Assembly: GCA_963786805.1 (NCBI GenBank)
Contig: CAWBAK010000003.1
Location: 186,001 to 250,000, forward strand
Reading direction: 5' to 3'
Length of the DNA stretch: 64,000 bases
Origin: CALGFI01 sp963786805
Lineage (GTDB): Bacteria; Actinomycetota; UBA4738; HRBIN12
This document shows, piece by piece, positions 42,811 through 52,114 of the stretch. Each line of letters starts with the position of its first letter. Position 1 is the first letter of the stretch. The notes below the pieces were generated by a model that saw nothing but the letters and a program-made list of their open reading frames with translations, did not search any database and was not told the DNA's origin. The translations under genes were made by a program, and so were the position numbers.

Positions 42811-43758
42811 ATGCGCGCACTCGTTACCGGTGCCGCAGGGTTCATCGGTTCGCACCTGGCCGCGCGGCTCGTGTCCGAAGGGCACGAGGTCGTCGGACTC
42901 GACGACCTTTCCGACGGCGCCGCGGAGAACCTGGACCGGGCACCGGGGATACGGCTGGTGCGAGCGGACCTGCGCGATGCCGACGCCGTGCGTTCGGCCG
43001 CGGCGGGGGTCGAGGTCGTCTTCCATCAGGGGGCGAAGCGATCGGTCCCGCGGTCGATCCGCGAACCGGAGCTCTTCACGGACGTGAACGTCCTCGGAAC
43101 CCTGCACGTCTTGTTGGCAGCGCGCGATGTCGGTGCTCGCGTGGTCTCGGCGTCCTCGTCGTCGGTCTACGGGGACCAGCACGTCTTCCCGCTGGCGGAG
43201 TCGATGCCGCCGCTTCCCCGCTCGCCGTACGCCGCGAGCAAGCTGGCGGGCGAGGCCTACTGCCGAGCGTTCACCGTGTCGATGGGGGTACCGACCGTGA
43301 GCCTTCGCTACTTCAACGTGTACGGGCCGGGGCAGGACCCCGCCAGTGAGTACGCGGCCGTCGTGCCGCGGTTCGCGCTCGCGTGCCTGACCGGCGAGCG
43401 ACCGGTGATCCACGGCGACGGCGAGCAGGCTCGGGATTTCACCTACATCGACGACGTCGTCGAGGCCAACCTCCTCGCGGCGCGCGCGAGTGAGGACGCG
43501 CACGGGCTCACGTTCAACATCGGCGGCGGCGAGGAGCCCACCTCGGTGAACGACGTGCTCCGCATCGTGGGCGAGCTGACCGGCGTCTCGCCCGATCCGG
43601 TCTTCGAGCCGCCGCGCGAGGGCGACGTGCTGCGCACCGAGGCAGACGTCTCGCTCGCGCGCGAGCTGCTCGGGTACGACCCCGCCGTCGGCATGCGTCT
43701 CGGGCTGCAGCGCACCGTCGAGCATCTGCGCGCGACGCTCGGGCAAGGGAGCGCGTGA
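42811..43758 (+). CDS. UDP-GlcNAc/GlcNAcA C4-epimerase-like SDR (WbpP type)
   Basis: A 315-residue extended SDR. NAD site VTGAAGFIGSHLAARL, LDDLSDGAAENL, SASSSSVYGDQ, Tyr-x3-Lys in SPYAASKLAGEAYC, LRYFNVYGPGQDPASEYAAV, GDGEQARDFTYIDDVVEANL. HQGAKRSVPRSIREP and the DPASEYAAV loop match WbpP-type epimerases that act on N-acetylated UDP-sugars. Together with the WbpA-like dehydrogenase this would give UDP-GalNAcA. ATG 42811 was chosen, with GAGGTAGG spaced well upstream; GTG 42805 is possible. It opens a plus-strand run of tightly packed glycan genes. Confidence 0.87.
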   Translation: MRALVTGAAGFIGSHLAARLVSEGHEVVGLDDLSDGAAENLDRAPGIRLVRADLRDADAVRSAAAGVEVVFHQGAKRSVPRSIREPELFTDVNVLGTLHVLLAARDVGARVVSASSSSVYGDQHVFPLAESMPPLPRSPYAASKLAGEAYCRAFTVSMGVPTVSLRYFNVYGPGQDPASEYAAVVPRFALACLTGERPVIHGDGEQARDFTYIDDVVEANLLAARASEDAHGLTFNIGGGEEPTSVNDVLRIVGELTGVSPDPVFEPPREGDVLRTEADVSLARELLGYDPAVGMRLGLQRTVEHLRATLGQGSA

Positions 43759-43761
43759 GCC

Positions 43762-44379
43762 GTGTCGTCGGACAAGCGGCACGTGCTTTCGGCGATCGGG
43801 CGCGGCTCGGGGTGGGCGCTCGACCTCGGCGGCGGGCGGGGAGAGCTCGCGAGACCGTTGGGCGAACGAGGGTATCGCTACACGAACGTCGACCTGCGTG
43901 CCTCCGGCCGAGGAGCCGTAGCCGGCGACGCCGAGCGGCTCCCGTTCGGCGACCGGACCTTCGAGCTCGTCGTGAGCAGCGACTCGCTCGAGCACTTCGC
44001 CGCGCCCGATGCCGCGCTGCGTGAGGTGCAACGTGTGCTTCGCGACACCGGGACCCTCGTGATCCTGGTTCCGTTCCTGCACCCGTTCCACGGCGACGAC
44101 CTGTACCGATACACGCCGCTCGGGCTGCGGTTCCTGCTGGAGGGCGCGGGGTTCCGGGTGGCATCGATCCGGGCGCCGCTCGGGTTCGCCTCACTCGTCA
44201 CCCAGGCGGTCGTCACGTTGCTGCGAAGGATCGGCCTGGGCCTGGTCGAACGGCCGCTCGAGCGCGCCGCGGCAGCGTTCGACGGAGCGCTTTCCGGCGG
44301 CGGGCGGCGAGGCCTCGCGTTCGCGGCGGCCTACCTCGTCGTCGCGCACACGGTCGCGCGTCCGGGAGAGGGCGGATGA
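43762..44379 (+). CDS. Class I SAM-dependent methyltransferase
   Basis: A 205-residue Rossmann-like methyltransferase. Motif I is ALDLGGGRGELARPL, followed by YTNVDLRASGRG, LPFGDRTFELVVSSDSLEHF and VLRDTGTLVILVPFLHPFHG. Such proteins in glycan clusters methylate sugars or are involved in chain capping, but the acceptor is not identifiable. The start is GTG 43762, three bases after the epimerase stop. Its own stop overlaps the next ATG (ATGA). Confidence 0.85.
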   Translation: MSSDKRHVLSAIGRGSGWALDLGGGRGELARPLGERGYRYTNVDLRASGRGAVAGDAERLPFGDRTFELVVSSDSLEHFAAPDAALREVQRVLRDTGTLVILVPFLHPFHGDDLYRYTPLGLRFLLEGAGFRVASIRAPLGFASLVTQAVVTLLRRIGLGLVERPLERAAAAFDGALSGGGRRGLAFAAAYLVVAHTVARPGEGG

Positions 44380-46610
44380 GGGTCGTCATCGTGTCCGGGA
44401 TCTACCCGCCCGACATCGGCGGACCGGCGACGCACGCGTCCGACCTTCGGGGGGAGCTGGCTCGGCGCGGTCATGAGGTGACCGTCCTGACGCTCTGGGA
44501 TGGCGAAGGCACGGACCCCGGATCCGACGTCGTACGGTTCCCGCGCGCGTGGCCGTGGCCGCTCCGGTTGGCGGCGGTCTCCGCGTGGTTGGTTCGAAAC
44601 GCGATGCGATACGACGTGGTCTACGCGACGGGCCTCCAGCCCGCCGCGGTCGCCGGAGCGCGCCTCGCCGGGCGACCGGTCGTGGTCAAGGTCGTGGGCG
44701 ATCTCGCGTGGGAGCGGGGCCGGCGGCTCGGCCTCACCAGAGCCGGGTTCGATGCCTTCCAGGATGGGCGCGACCGTCACGATCCCCGGGTCCGCGCGAT
44801 GCGGTGGTTGCAGAACCTCTCGCTCCGCGGCGCGAACGAGATCACGGCTCCGAGCGAAACGCTCCGGCGCACGATCGAGGGATGGCTCGAGGGTCCCACC
44901 CCGGTCGAGATCATCGCGAACGGCGTTCGCACACCGCCCCGCCGGTCGCGGAGGGCGGCCGCGGCCCCCTTCGTCTACGTCGGTCGGCTCGTCCCACACA
45001 AGCGTGTCGATCGCATCGTGGAGGCGGTCGCCTCGGTCGAGGGCGCGCGCCTCGAGATCCTCGGCGACGGACCCGAGGAGGACCGGCTTGCGGATCTCGT
45101 CGGAGCGCTGGAGGTCGAGGACCGGATCATGCTGCGTGGCACGACCGATCACGACGAGGTGATGCGGGTCGTGTCGCGCGCGGCCGCGCTCGTCCTGGCG
45201 AGCGACTACGAGGGGTTGCCGCACGTCGTGCTCGAGGCGCTCGCATGCGGCACGCCGGTGGTCTCGCCTCCCGTGGGCGGGGTCCCCGAGGTGGTGACCG
45301 ACGGAGGGAGCGGACTCCTGCTGCCCGACGCGTCCGTCCGCTCGCTCGCCGCCGGGATCCGGCGCCTGGTCGACGATCCCGAGCTCGCCGCGAAGCTTCG
45401 AACCGGCGCCCGCGAAACGGGGGAGACCTGGCGCATCGGCGCAACCGCCGACGGCGTGGAGGCGCTTCTTCGCCGAGCGGCCGCCGGTCGTCCGCGGGCC
45501 GTCTTCGTCGGGAAAGTGCGCGTCGCGCCCGCGCCGTCGGATCTCGACGCCAAGCTACGGGTGATGACGCGGCACGCGGACATCAGGCTCGTCGGCGTCG
45601 GCCGGCCGGGCGTGCGGTCGGTCGGCGTGACGCGGACGTACGCCTTCCCGACCGTGCGACCGAAGCTCCTCGAGAGCGTCCTGTTCTATGCGCTCGCTCC
45701 CGCGGTCGGGGTGGGGCTCGCGGCCGGCCGTCATCGCTCGGCGGTGGTCTGCCAGAGCCCGTACGAGGCGGTCGTCGCGACCTCCCTCGCGCAAGCGCTG
45801 CCGCGCGGCGCGCGTCCGCGCATCGTCGTGGAGGTGCACGGCGACTGGCGGTCCGCATCGCGCCTGTACGGCGGCGGGGGGCGGGAGCGCCTGTCCTCGA
45901 TCGCCGACCGGCTCGCCGGGGCGGCGCTGCGTCGTGCCGATCGCGTGCGGGTCATCGGTTCGTTCACGGCTGAGCTTGCCCGCGAAGCCGGCTACACCGG
46001 CCCGATGGATCGGTTCCCCACGTTCAGCGAGTACGACCTCTTCCTGGGCGAACCGTCGACCGAGCCGCGCGACCGCTCATCCGTCCTGTTCGTCGGCGCG
46101 CTCGAACGGGTGAAGGGTATCGACGTCCTCCTCGACGCCTGGGACGCCGTTCACGAACGCGTGCCGTCGGCGCGGCTCGCGCTCGTCGGAGAAGGCTCGA
46201 TGTCGGCGGAGGTCCGGGCGCGCGCGGCGCAGCAGACCGGCGTCGACGTCGTCGGCGCGGTGCCGCGCGAGCGGCTGCGCGAGCTCATCGACGACGCCGC
46301 GCTCGTCGTCGTCCCCTCTCGCTCCGAGGGCATGGGCCGGATCGTGCTGGAGGCATCCGCGCGTTCGCGGCCGGTCGTCGCCTCTCGCGTCGGCGGGATC
46401 CCCGAGCTGATCGAGGACGGGCGGACGGGGCTGTTGGTGGCGCCCGAGGACGCGGACGCGCTCGCCGCCGCCATCATCCGGCTCCTCGAGGACCCCTCGA
46501 CGGCCGCCGAGATGGGGCGGCACGGTCGCGAGCTCGCGACGGGCATCGATCCCGCCGGCGGCTTCGAGGCGGGGATCGAACGCCTCGCGCGGTGGATCGC
46601 CGAGCCGTGA
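44376..46610 (+). CDS. Tandem fusion of two GT4-type glycosyltransferases
   Basis: A 744-residue protein with two complete GT-B modules. Module 1 (about 1-370) starts VVIVSGIYPPDIGGPATHAS and has FVYVGRLVPHKRVDRIVEA and ASDYEGLPHVVLEALACGTP. Module 2 (about 375-744) has VVCQSPYEAVVATSLAQALP, VEVHGDWRSASRLYG, VLFVGALERVKGIDVLLDAW and VPSRSEGMGRIVLEASARS. Both C-terminal halves keep the E-x7-E donor-binding motif (EGLPHVVLE, EGMGRIVLE). Adding two sugars in succession is the natural reading. No frame break is present, so the fusion appears real. Confidence 0.88.
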   Translation: MRVVIVSGIYPPDIGGPATHASDLRGELARRGHEVTVLTLWDGEGTDPGSDVVRFPRAWPWPLRLAAVSAWLVRNAMRYDVVYATGLQPAAVAGARLAGRPVVVKVVGDLAWERGRRLGLTRAGFDAFQDGRDRHDPRVRAMRWLQNLSLRGANEITAPSETLRRTIEGWLEGPTPVEIIANGVRTPPRRSRRAAAAPFVYVGRLVPHKRVDRIVEAVASVEGARLEILGDGPEEDRLADLVGALEVEDRIMLRGTTDHDEVMRVVSRAAALVLASDYEGLPHVVLEALACGTPVVSPPVGGVPEVVTDGGSGLLLPDASVRSLAAGIRRLVDDPELAAKLRTGARETGETWRIGATADGVEALLRRAAAGRPRAVFVGKVRVAPAPSDLDAKLRVMTRHADIRLVGVGRPGVRSVGVTRTYAFPTVRPKLLESVLFYALAPAVGVGLAAGRHRSAVVCQSPYEAVVATSLAQALPRGARPRIVVEVHGDWRSASRLYGGGGRERLSSIADRLAGAALRRADRVRVIGSFTAELAREAGYTGPMDRFPTFSEYDLFLGEPSTEPRDRSSVLFVGALERVKGIDVLLDAWDAVHERVPSARLALVGEGSMSAEVRARAAQQTGVDVVGAVPRERLRELIDDAALVVVPSRSEGMGRIVLEASARSRPVVASRVGGIPELIEDGRTGLLVAPEDADALAAAIIRLLEDPSTAAEMGRHGRELATGIDPAGGFEAGIERLARWIAEP

Positions 46611-47728
46611 CGGCGCTCGTCTTCGTCACGCAGAAGATCGACGAGCGCGATCCGGTGCTCGGTTTCGTGCCGCGCCTCGTCACCGCGCTGGCCGACCGTC
46701 TCAGCGCCGTGACCGTGATCGCGAACGAGGTCGCGACGCCGCTGCCTGCGCTCCCCGCGAACGTCACCGTCGCCTCGCTCGGCAAGGAACGAGGCGCGAG
46801 TCAGATCGCCCGCGGGCTGCGGTACGAGCGCCTCCTCGTGGGTGCGGCGCGACGCGGCCGCGCCGACGCGCTCCTCGCGCACATGTGTCCCGAGTACCTC
46901 GATCTGGCGGCGCCGGTGGCGAAGGCCTTCCGGTTCCCTTCGATGCTGTGGTTCGCACATCCGGCCCGGTCGCAGGCGCTCACCGTCGCGGACCGGCTGG
47001 CCGACGCGGTGCTCACCTCGCTCCCGGGGGCCTATCCGATCGACTCGGAGAAGGTGCACGTGATCGGGCAGGCGACGGATGTCCGAAACCTCCCGCCGTG
47101 CGCCGACAGGACCGGCGAGGGCCCGTTCCGCGTCGTCGCGATCGGCCGGACGTCGACGGCAAAGCGCTTCGACGTCGTGATCCGCGCGGCGGCCATGACC
47201 GCGGAGAACGGCCGCGACGTGGAGGTTCGTGTCGTCGGGCCCTCGGTGACGCCCGAGGAGGAGCGCCACAGGGCCGAGCTCGTCGCGCTCATCGAGCGTC
47301 TCGGTGTCGGCAAGCGCGTGCGGATCGTGCCCGGCGTTCCTCCCGTCGAGGTCCGCGACGTGATCTGCGACGCGGACGTTTTGGTCAACGCGATGGTCGC
47401 CGGCAGCGGCGACAAGGTGGTGTTCGAGGCCGCCGCGCTCGGTCGCCCGGTCGTCGTGTCGAACCCGGCCTTCCGAGGCCTCCTCGCGGACCTTCCCCTG
47501 GACCTGACGTTCCCCGAGGGCGAGGCCTCCATCCTGGCGGAGCGACTCCATACGATGGCGAACGCCGACGCCACGACGATCCACGAGGTGACCGAGACGC
47601 TTCGCGGCCGGGTCGAACGCGAGCATTCGCTCGAGCATTGGGCCGACGCCGTGGTCGAGATCGCCGAGCGCCTCGTCGCCCGGCGGCGTCGGTGGTCGCT
47701 CCCGTCGCGGAGCGGGAGGCGTCGATGA
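46607..47728 (+). CDS. Glycosyltransferase, GT4-like
   Basis: A 373-residue GT-B-type protein. The N-terminal half has MTALVFVTQKIDERDPVLGF and MLWFAHPARSQALTVADRL; the C-terminal half has FRVVAIGRTSTAKRFDVVIRA, VRIVPGVPPVEVRDVI, ADVLVNAMVAGSGDKVVFEA and LGRPVVVSN. The donor-site acidic region is present but looser than in the neighbours. GTG 46607 overlaps the fusion gene in GTGA. The acceptor and donor sugars are unknown. Confidence 0.82.
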   Translation: MTALVFVTQKIDERDPVLGFVPRLVTALADRLSAVTVIANEVATPLPALPANVTVASLGKERGASQIARGLRYERLLVGAARRGRADALLAHMCPEYLDLAAPVAKAFRFPSMLWFAHPARSQALTVADRLADAVLTSLPGAYPIDSEKVHVIGQATDVRNLPPCADRTGEGPFRVVAIGRTSTAKRFDVVIRAAAMTAENGRDVEVRVVGPSVTPEEERHRAELVALIERLGVGKRVRIVPGVPPVEVRDVICDADVLVNAMVAGSGDKVVFEAAALGRPVVVSNPAFRGLLADLPLDLTFPEGEASILAERLHTMANADATTIHEVTETLRGRVEREHSLEHWADAVVEIAERLVARRRRWSLPSRSGRRR

Positions 47729-49053
47729 TCCCCTCCGAGGACTCGGAGGAGCTCTCCTTCTGGCGGACGAAGCGGTGGTGGCTCCGCGCGGGGCAGACCT
47801 CGGCCGGCGTGTACGTCGCCACCGCGATCGGTTTCATCGCGACGCTCGTCGCAGCGCGAACGCTCGGACCCGGCGGGTTCGGGGCCCTCGAGCTCGCCGT
47901 CGTCACGGTCGCCGCGGTTGCGACGCTCCTGGACTTCTCCCTCGAGGAGGCGGTGATCCACCACGGCGCCCGCGCGCTCGCGGAAGGAGATCCGGGCGGT
48001 CTGCGCTCGTTGATCCGCACCTCCCTTCGGATCGACCTCGCGATCGGGTTCGCCGTGTTCGGGATCCTCCTCGCGACCGCGCCCTTCGCCGCGGACGCCG
48101 TCTCCGAAGGCCGGCTCGCGCCGAGCCTGATCCGACTCGCCGCACTCGAAGCGTTGGTCGTGACGGTGAACGGCACCACGGGCGCGCTGCTCGTCGTCTG
48201 TGGGCGGCCACACCTTCGAGCGTGGTCCTCGGCCGTCGCGAACGCCGCGCGCCTGGCCGGCGTGGTGGTCGCCGCGATCGCGGACGCGGGGGCGCTCGGC
48301 ATGCTCACCGGCTTGGTGGCCGGCTCGGCCGTGGGGGCCACGGTCCAGGCGGTACTGGCGTGGCGGACGGGCCGGAGCGCCTGGGCCGGCGCATCGACCG
48401 GTCGCGCCTCGGTCCCCGCGAGTGCGGTCGTGCGTTTCGCGGTCCACTCGAGCGCGACGACGACGCTGATCGCCCTGCGCATCGCCGCGGTCTCCGTCCT
48501 GCTCGGCCGAAGCTTGGGACCGGCTGCGGTCGGGATCTTCGCCGTCGCGTTGTTCCCGGTGACGCTGGCCGAGGTCGCCAGCTCGCCGCTGCGATTGCTC
48601 ATGATCCCCGAACAGGCCACGCTGGCCGCGCGCGGACGGCCCGACGTGGTCTGGAACGGGATCGTCGCGTACGCGAAGGGGAGTGCCCTCGTCGGCCTGC
48701 CCGCTGCCGCGCTCGGATGGCTCGTCCTGCCGAAGCTGCTGCCGTTCCTGTACGGGTCGAGCTTCGAAGCGGCGGTCCGTCCCGCAAGGATCCTGATCGT
48801 CGCGGCGCTCGCAGGGCTCGTCGTCGCGTGGTCCAAAGCCCTGCCGGCGGCGCTCGGCCGTCCGGGCGTGCGGACGACGATGTCGCTGCTGGAGCTGGCG
48901 CTCACGGCGGGCGCGCTCGCTGCCCTCGCCGATCGCGACGTGACCGGGGTCGCCGTGGCGTTGTCCGCGGTCGCCGTCGTAACCGCCTGCGCCTGGTGGA
49001 TCGTTGCCCGGCGTATGCTCGTGCCCGTGTCCGGCACCGCGGAGCGCGCGTGA
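47725..49053 (+). CDS. Wzx-type polysaccharide flippase
   Basis: A 442-residue protein with about 12-14 hydrophobic helices. The opening (SAGVYVATAIGFIATLVAAR, LGPGGFGALELAVVTVAAVA) is typical of RfbX/Wzx proteins of the MATE/MOP superfamily, and YGSSFEAAVRPARILIVA appears in the later half. It should turn lipid-linked glycan units across the membrane. ATG 47725 overlaps the preceding stop (ATGA) and has AGCGGGAGGC upstream. Its position among transferases supports this role. Confidence 0.87.
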   Translation: MIPSEDSEELSFWRTKRWWLRAGQTSAGVYVATAIGFIATLVAARTLGPGGFGALELAVVTVAAVATLLDFSLEEAVIHHGARALAEGDPGGLRSLIRTSLRIDLAIGFAVFGILLATAPFAADAVSEGRLAPSLIRLAALEALVVTVNGTTGALLVVCGRPHLRAWSSAVANAARLAGVVVAAIADAGALGMLTGLVAGSAVGATVQAVLAWRTGRSAWAGASTGRASVPASAVVRFAVHSSATTTLIALRIAAVSVLLGRSLGPAAVGIFAVALFPVTLAEVASSPLRLLMIPEQATLAARGRPDVVWNGIVAYAKGSALVGLPAAALGWLVLPKLLPFLYGSSFEAAVRPARILIVAALAGLVVAWSKALPAALGRPGVRTTMSLLELALTAGALAALADRDVTGVAVALSAVAVVTACAWWIVARRMLVPVSGTAERA

Positions 49054-49685
49054 GCGCCGGCCGCACCCTCGGCGAGCGATACGCGCGCCATAACCTGCGG
49101 CGCGGCCGAGGGTTCATCTTCGGCGGGCGCGGCCGGGTCCGAGCGCTCCGCTCCGCGATCGGGAAGCAGCCTCCCGGCCGGATCCTCGACCTTGGATGCC
49201 GCGACGGCTCGCTCGCCAAGGCACTGTCGCTCCCGCGGCAGCGCACGGTGGGCGCCGACATCGACGAGGAGGCGCTCCGCGCGGCGAACGGACTCGTCCG
49301 TCCCTGCCTCGCCGATCTCTGGAAGGCGTTCCCGTTCCGGTCGGACTCCTTCGACCTGGTGGTGGCCGGTGAGATCGTCGAGCACGTTCCGTTCCCCGAC
49401 GCCTTCATCGACGAGGCGCGGCGGGTGCTGCGCCCCGGCGGGCGTATCGTGGGCTCGGTCCCGAACGCGTTCCGCCTCAAGAACCGGATCGCGTTCGCGT
49501 CGGGGCGGTGGTTCGAGGTCGATCCGACGCATCTGCGTCAGTTCTCGCCGCACATGTTGTACGAGTTGCTCTCCTCGCGGTTCGAGCGCATCGAGATCCG
49601 TCCGTGCGTCGGCCGGCTGAGCCCGCTGTGGCCGCGTATGTTCGGCAACGATCTCGTGTGGGCCGCGCACAAGAAGGTGGGGTGA
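49050..49685 (+). CDS. Class I SAM-dependent methyltransferase
   Basis: A 211-residue methyltransferase. Motif I ILDLGCRDGSLAKALSL, acidic motif VGADIDEEAL, SDSFDLVVAGEIVEHVPFPD, then RRVLRPGGRIVGSVPNAFR. A loop DPTHLRQFSPHMLYELL matches small-molecule or sugar methyltransferases of glycan clusters. GTG 49050 overlaps the flippase stop. Its target is unknown. Confidence 0.85.
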   Translation: MSAGRTLGERYARHNLRRGRGFIFGGRGRVRALRSAIGKQPPGRILDLGCRDGSLAKALSLPRQRTVGADIDEEALRAANGLVRPCLADLWKAFPFRSDSFDLVVAGEIVEHVPFPDAFIDEARRVLRPGGRIVGSVPNAFRLKNRIAFASGRWFEVDPTHLRQFSPHMLYELLSSRFERIEIRPCVGRLSPLWPRMFGNDLVWAAHKKVG

Positions 49686-49688
49686 GCG

Positions 49689-50327
49689 ATGGGCGAGTCG
49701 ATGCGGCGTTTCGAAGACCGGCGGTGGTCCTCGTACGTGCAGGAACCGATGTGGCGACATCGAGCGGCGCTCGCGCTCGTCCGACAAGAGCCGGTGCTCG
49801 ACGTGGGCGGCGGGGACGGCTTGTTCCTCACCATGCTGGCCGAACGAGGGCTGACCGAGCTCGCGATGGCCGATTTCTCCGAGGTCGCGGTGGAGCGGGC
49901 GCGCGAGAGCGGACTCGACGCTCACCTCGTCGACCTGGACGAGGGGTTGCCGTTCCCCGATGGCGCGTTCGGAACGGTCTGCGCGCTCGACGTCCTCGAG
50001 CACCTCACCGATCCGGCTCAGGGACTCGCCGAGCTTGCTCGCGTCGGCCGCGAGGTCGTGATCGTCGTGCCGAACTTCAGCTACTGGCGCGACCGGCTTC
50101 GGGTGGCGATGGGCCGCGTACCGTTCATGCTTCGGCCCGGGCGCGGCCACGTGTACTGGTTCAACCGCCGGGTCCTGAATGGCCTCTTGGCCGATGCCGG
50201 CCTGCGTGTCGAGACCACACGCCGTGGCGGGCCCGCGCGGCTGGGCCCGCTCGGTCGGTTCCTCGCCGCGAGCCTGCCCAACACGTTCGCGCACAGCTTC
50301 GCGGTCCGGGCCGTTCGTTCGTCGTAG
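49689..50327 (+). CDS. Class I SAM-dependent methyltransferase
   Basis: A 212-residue protein. Motif I is VLDVGGGDGLFLTMLAERG, then ADFSEVAVERARESG, FGTVCALDVLEHLTDPAQGL and VIVVPNFSYWRDRLRVAMG. The last segment resembles MetW-type and glycan-cluster methyltransferases. ATG 49689 follows the previous gene by three bases. It closes the plus-strand run that began at 42811. Confidence 0.85.
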   Translation: MGESMRRFEDRRWSSYVQEPMWRHRAALALVRQEPVLDVGGGDGLFLTMLAERGLTELAMADFSEVAVERARESGLDAHLVDLDEGLPFPDGAFGTVCALDVLEHLTDPAQGLAELARVGREVVIVVPNFSYWRDRLRVAMGRVPFMLRPGRGHVYWFNRRVLNGLLADAGLRVETTRRGGPARLGPLGRFLAASLPNTFAHSFAVRAVRSS

Positions 50328-50346
50328 CCGCGGTCCGAAACGTCCC

Positions 50347-50958
50347 TCAGCGGCGCGCGCTGAAGACATACCCCTCTGGACAACGGGGATCGGCGCGCCG
50401 GCCGATGCGGCGCATCGCGGGGTTCAGCAGGCGCGCGACCTTCGACCGCGCCGTCACGACGATCCATGCCGCGCTGTAGTGGTTGCCGATCGGGACGAGC
50501 TGCACGTCCTGGAACGCACGGAGCAGCGTTCGGATCCCCGCATCGGTGAACCGGAAGTAGTCGTGCGGGTCGCCATGGATCGGCCAGACGAGCGGAGCCG
50601 AGCCGAGCAGGGTCCCGCCCTCGCGAAGGACCCGCCGCGCCTCCTCGATCGCCGTCCAGGGGTTCGGGACGTGCTCGAGGACCTCGAACATCGTGACCGC
50701 GTCGACGGATCCGTCGCGGATCGGGAGCTGCAGAGCGTCGCCGACGACGTGCGGCCGATGGATCGGCGACACGTCGACCCGAAGACGCCGGACCCCTGCG
50801 GGCCACGCGTCGTCGTGCGGCGCGTCGCGCCCGCCGCCGACGTCGAGCACGAGGCCGCGGAGCAGTCGGATCCGCTCGGTCAGTTGCCGGGTCAACCGCT
50901 CGCGATGTCCCGTTCGCAGCCAGAAGGCCCGGATGCGGGGCTCGATGCGGCGGGACAC
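50347..50958 (-). CDS. Class I SAM-dependent methyltransferase
   Basis: A 203-residue methyltransferase on the minus strand. It has LVLDVGGGRDAP (motif I), VDVSPIHRPHVVGDALQLPI, GSVDAVTMFEVLEHVPNPW and a VLREGGTLLGSAPLVWPIHG motif followed by HDYFRFTDAGIRTLL. The YFRFT form is seen in glycan-associated methyltransferases. The start is GTG 50958; longer forms add only Arg-rich sequence. It is convergent with the gene at 49689 and divergent from the transferase at 51008. Confidence 0.83.
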   Translation of the reverse strand: MSRRIEPRIRAFWLRTGHRERLTRQLTERIRLLRGLVLDVGGGRDAPHDDAWPAGVRRLRVDVSPIHRPHVVGDALQLPIRDGSVDAVTMFEVLEHVPNPWTAIEEARRVLREGGTLLGSAPLVWPIHGDPHDYFRFTDAGIRTLLRAFQDVQLVPIGNHYSAAWIVVTARSKVARLLNPAMRRIGRRADPRCPEGYVFSARR

Positions 50959-51007
50959 GCGGCGGACTCTACCCGGTTCGTCCCGCGCGGGCCGGTACGC
51001 TTCGCCC

Positions 51008-52114
51008 GTGCGGGTGCTCCACGTCCAGAAGGCGCGCGGGGTCGGCGGGTCCGAACGGCACCTCCTGGATCTCCTTGCCGGCCTTCCCTCGCAAGGGGTC
51101 GATCCGCGGATGCTCGTCCTGCGAGCGCCCGGCGCCGAGCGGTTCACCGCCGCGCTCGAGCGCCGCGGCATCGACCACGTCGAGGTGGAGGCGGGACCGG
51201 ATCTGAACCCGGCGCTCGTCGCGCGTATCCGACGCGAGATCCGCAGCTACGGTGCCGTTCTCGTGCACACGCACCTGATCCACGCTGACGTGCATGGGCA
51301 GCTGGCTGCGCGGCTCGCGCGCGTTCCCGCGGTCGCGTCGATGCACGGTGCTCATCCGTTCTTCGGCCGAGAGCCCTTCCGCACGGCCGAACGTCTCTCG
51401 CTCCACTCCGCACGGCGAGTGATCGCGATCTCGCATCACGTCTCCGATTTCCTCCTGCAGCATCGTTTGGCTGCGCTCGACCGAATCCGCGTGGTGCGGT
51501 ATGGGATCGACGCAGCCAAGTGGCTCGTGACAGAGGAGGAACGGGGCGCCGCGCGGGCCCGGTGGGATGTCGAGGATGGGACGTTCTTGGTCGGCCTCGT
51601 ATCAAGGCTCGTCGACGGGAAAGGCCACCACGTCAGCTTCGAGGCAACCCTCCGCGCATACTCGACCGAACCCAGGATCCGTCTGGTGGTTGCGGGGACC
51701 GGACCGATGGCGTCCGAACTCGGTGAGATCGCGAGGACGTCGGACGGGATCATCAAGATGGTCGGGTTCGTGGATGACGTTCGCGATCTCATGGCAGCGT
51801 GCGACGCGATCCTCGTCCCCACCGCCGAGTCCTTCGGAGAGGGGTTCGGCCTGGCCGCACTGGAGGCGATGGGATCGGGTCGTCCGGTGATCGTCACCGC
51901 GGTCGCGTCGCTTCCTGAAGTCGTCGGGGAAGCCGGCATCGTGGTCCAGCCCCAGGATGCCGACGCGCTCGCCGGCGCGATGGTCAGTCTGGCCCGCGAT
52001 CCGGATCAGGTGCGGCGTCTGACCGAGGCCGGGTTGGTTCGGGCGCGTGACCGATTCGCGCTCCGGACGATGGTGGCCGACATCGCGGCTCTCTACCGTG
52101 AGGTCGCGGGATGA
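51008..52114 (+). CDS. Glycosyltransferase, GT4 family
   Basis: A 368-residue GT-B enzyme. VLHVQKARGVGGSERHLLDL marks the N-terminal acceptor domain, VHTHLIHADVHGQLAARLA follows, and the donor domain has GLVSRLVDGKGHHVSFEATL and the E-x7-E motif in ESFGEGFGLAALEAMGSGRP. The start GTG 51008 gives a natural first strand. It overlaps the next transferase by four bases. Confidence 0.88.
   Translation: MRVLHVQKARGVGGSERHLLDLLAGLPSQGVDPRMLVLRAPGAERFTAALERRGIDHVEVEAGPDLNPALVARIRREIRSYGAVLVHTHLIHADVHGQLAARLARVPAVASMHGAHPFFGREPFRTAERLSLHSARRVIAISHHVSDFLLQHRLAALDRIRVVRYGIDAAKWLVTEEERGAARARWDVEDGTFLVGLVSRLVDGKGHHVSFEATLRAYSTEPRIRLVVAGTGPMASELGEIARTSDGIIKMVGFVDDVRDLMAACDAILVPTAESFGEGFGLAALEAMGSGRPVIVTAVASLPEVVGEAGIVVQPQDADALAGAMVSLARDPDQVRRLTEAGLVRARDRFALRTMVADIAALYREVAG

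Noticed and set aside
47385..50369. A 994-residue open frame on the minus strand
   Set aside because: It is opposite the flippase and methyltransferase genes, has low-complexity Arg/Ala/Pro content and no family motif. It is a shadow of GC-rich coding sequence.
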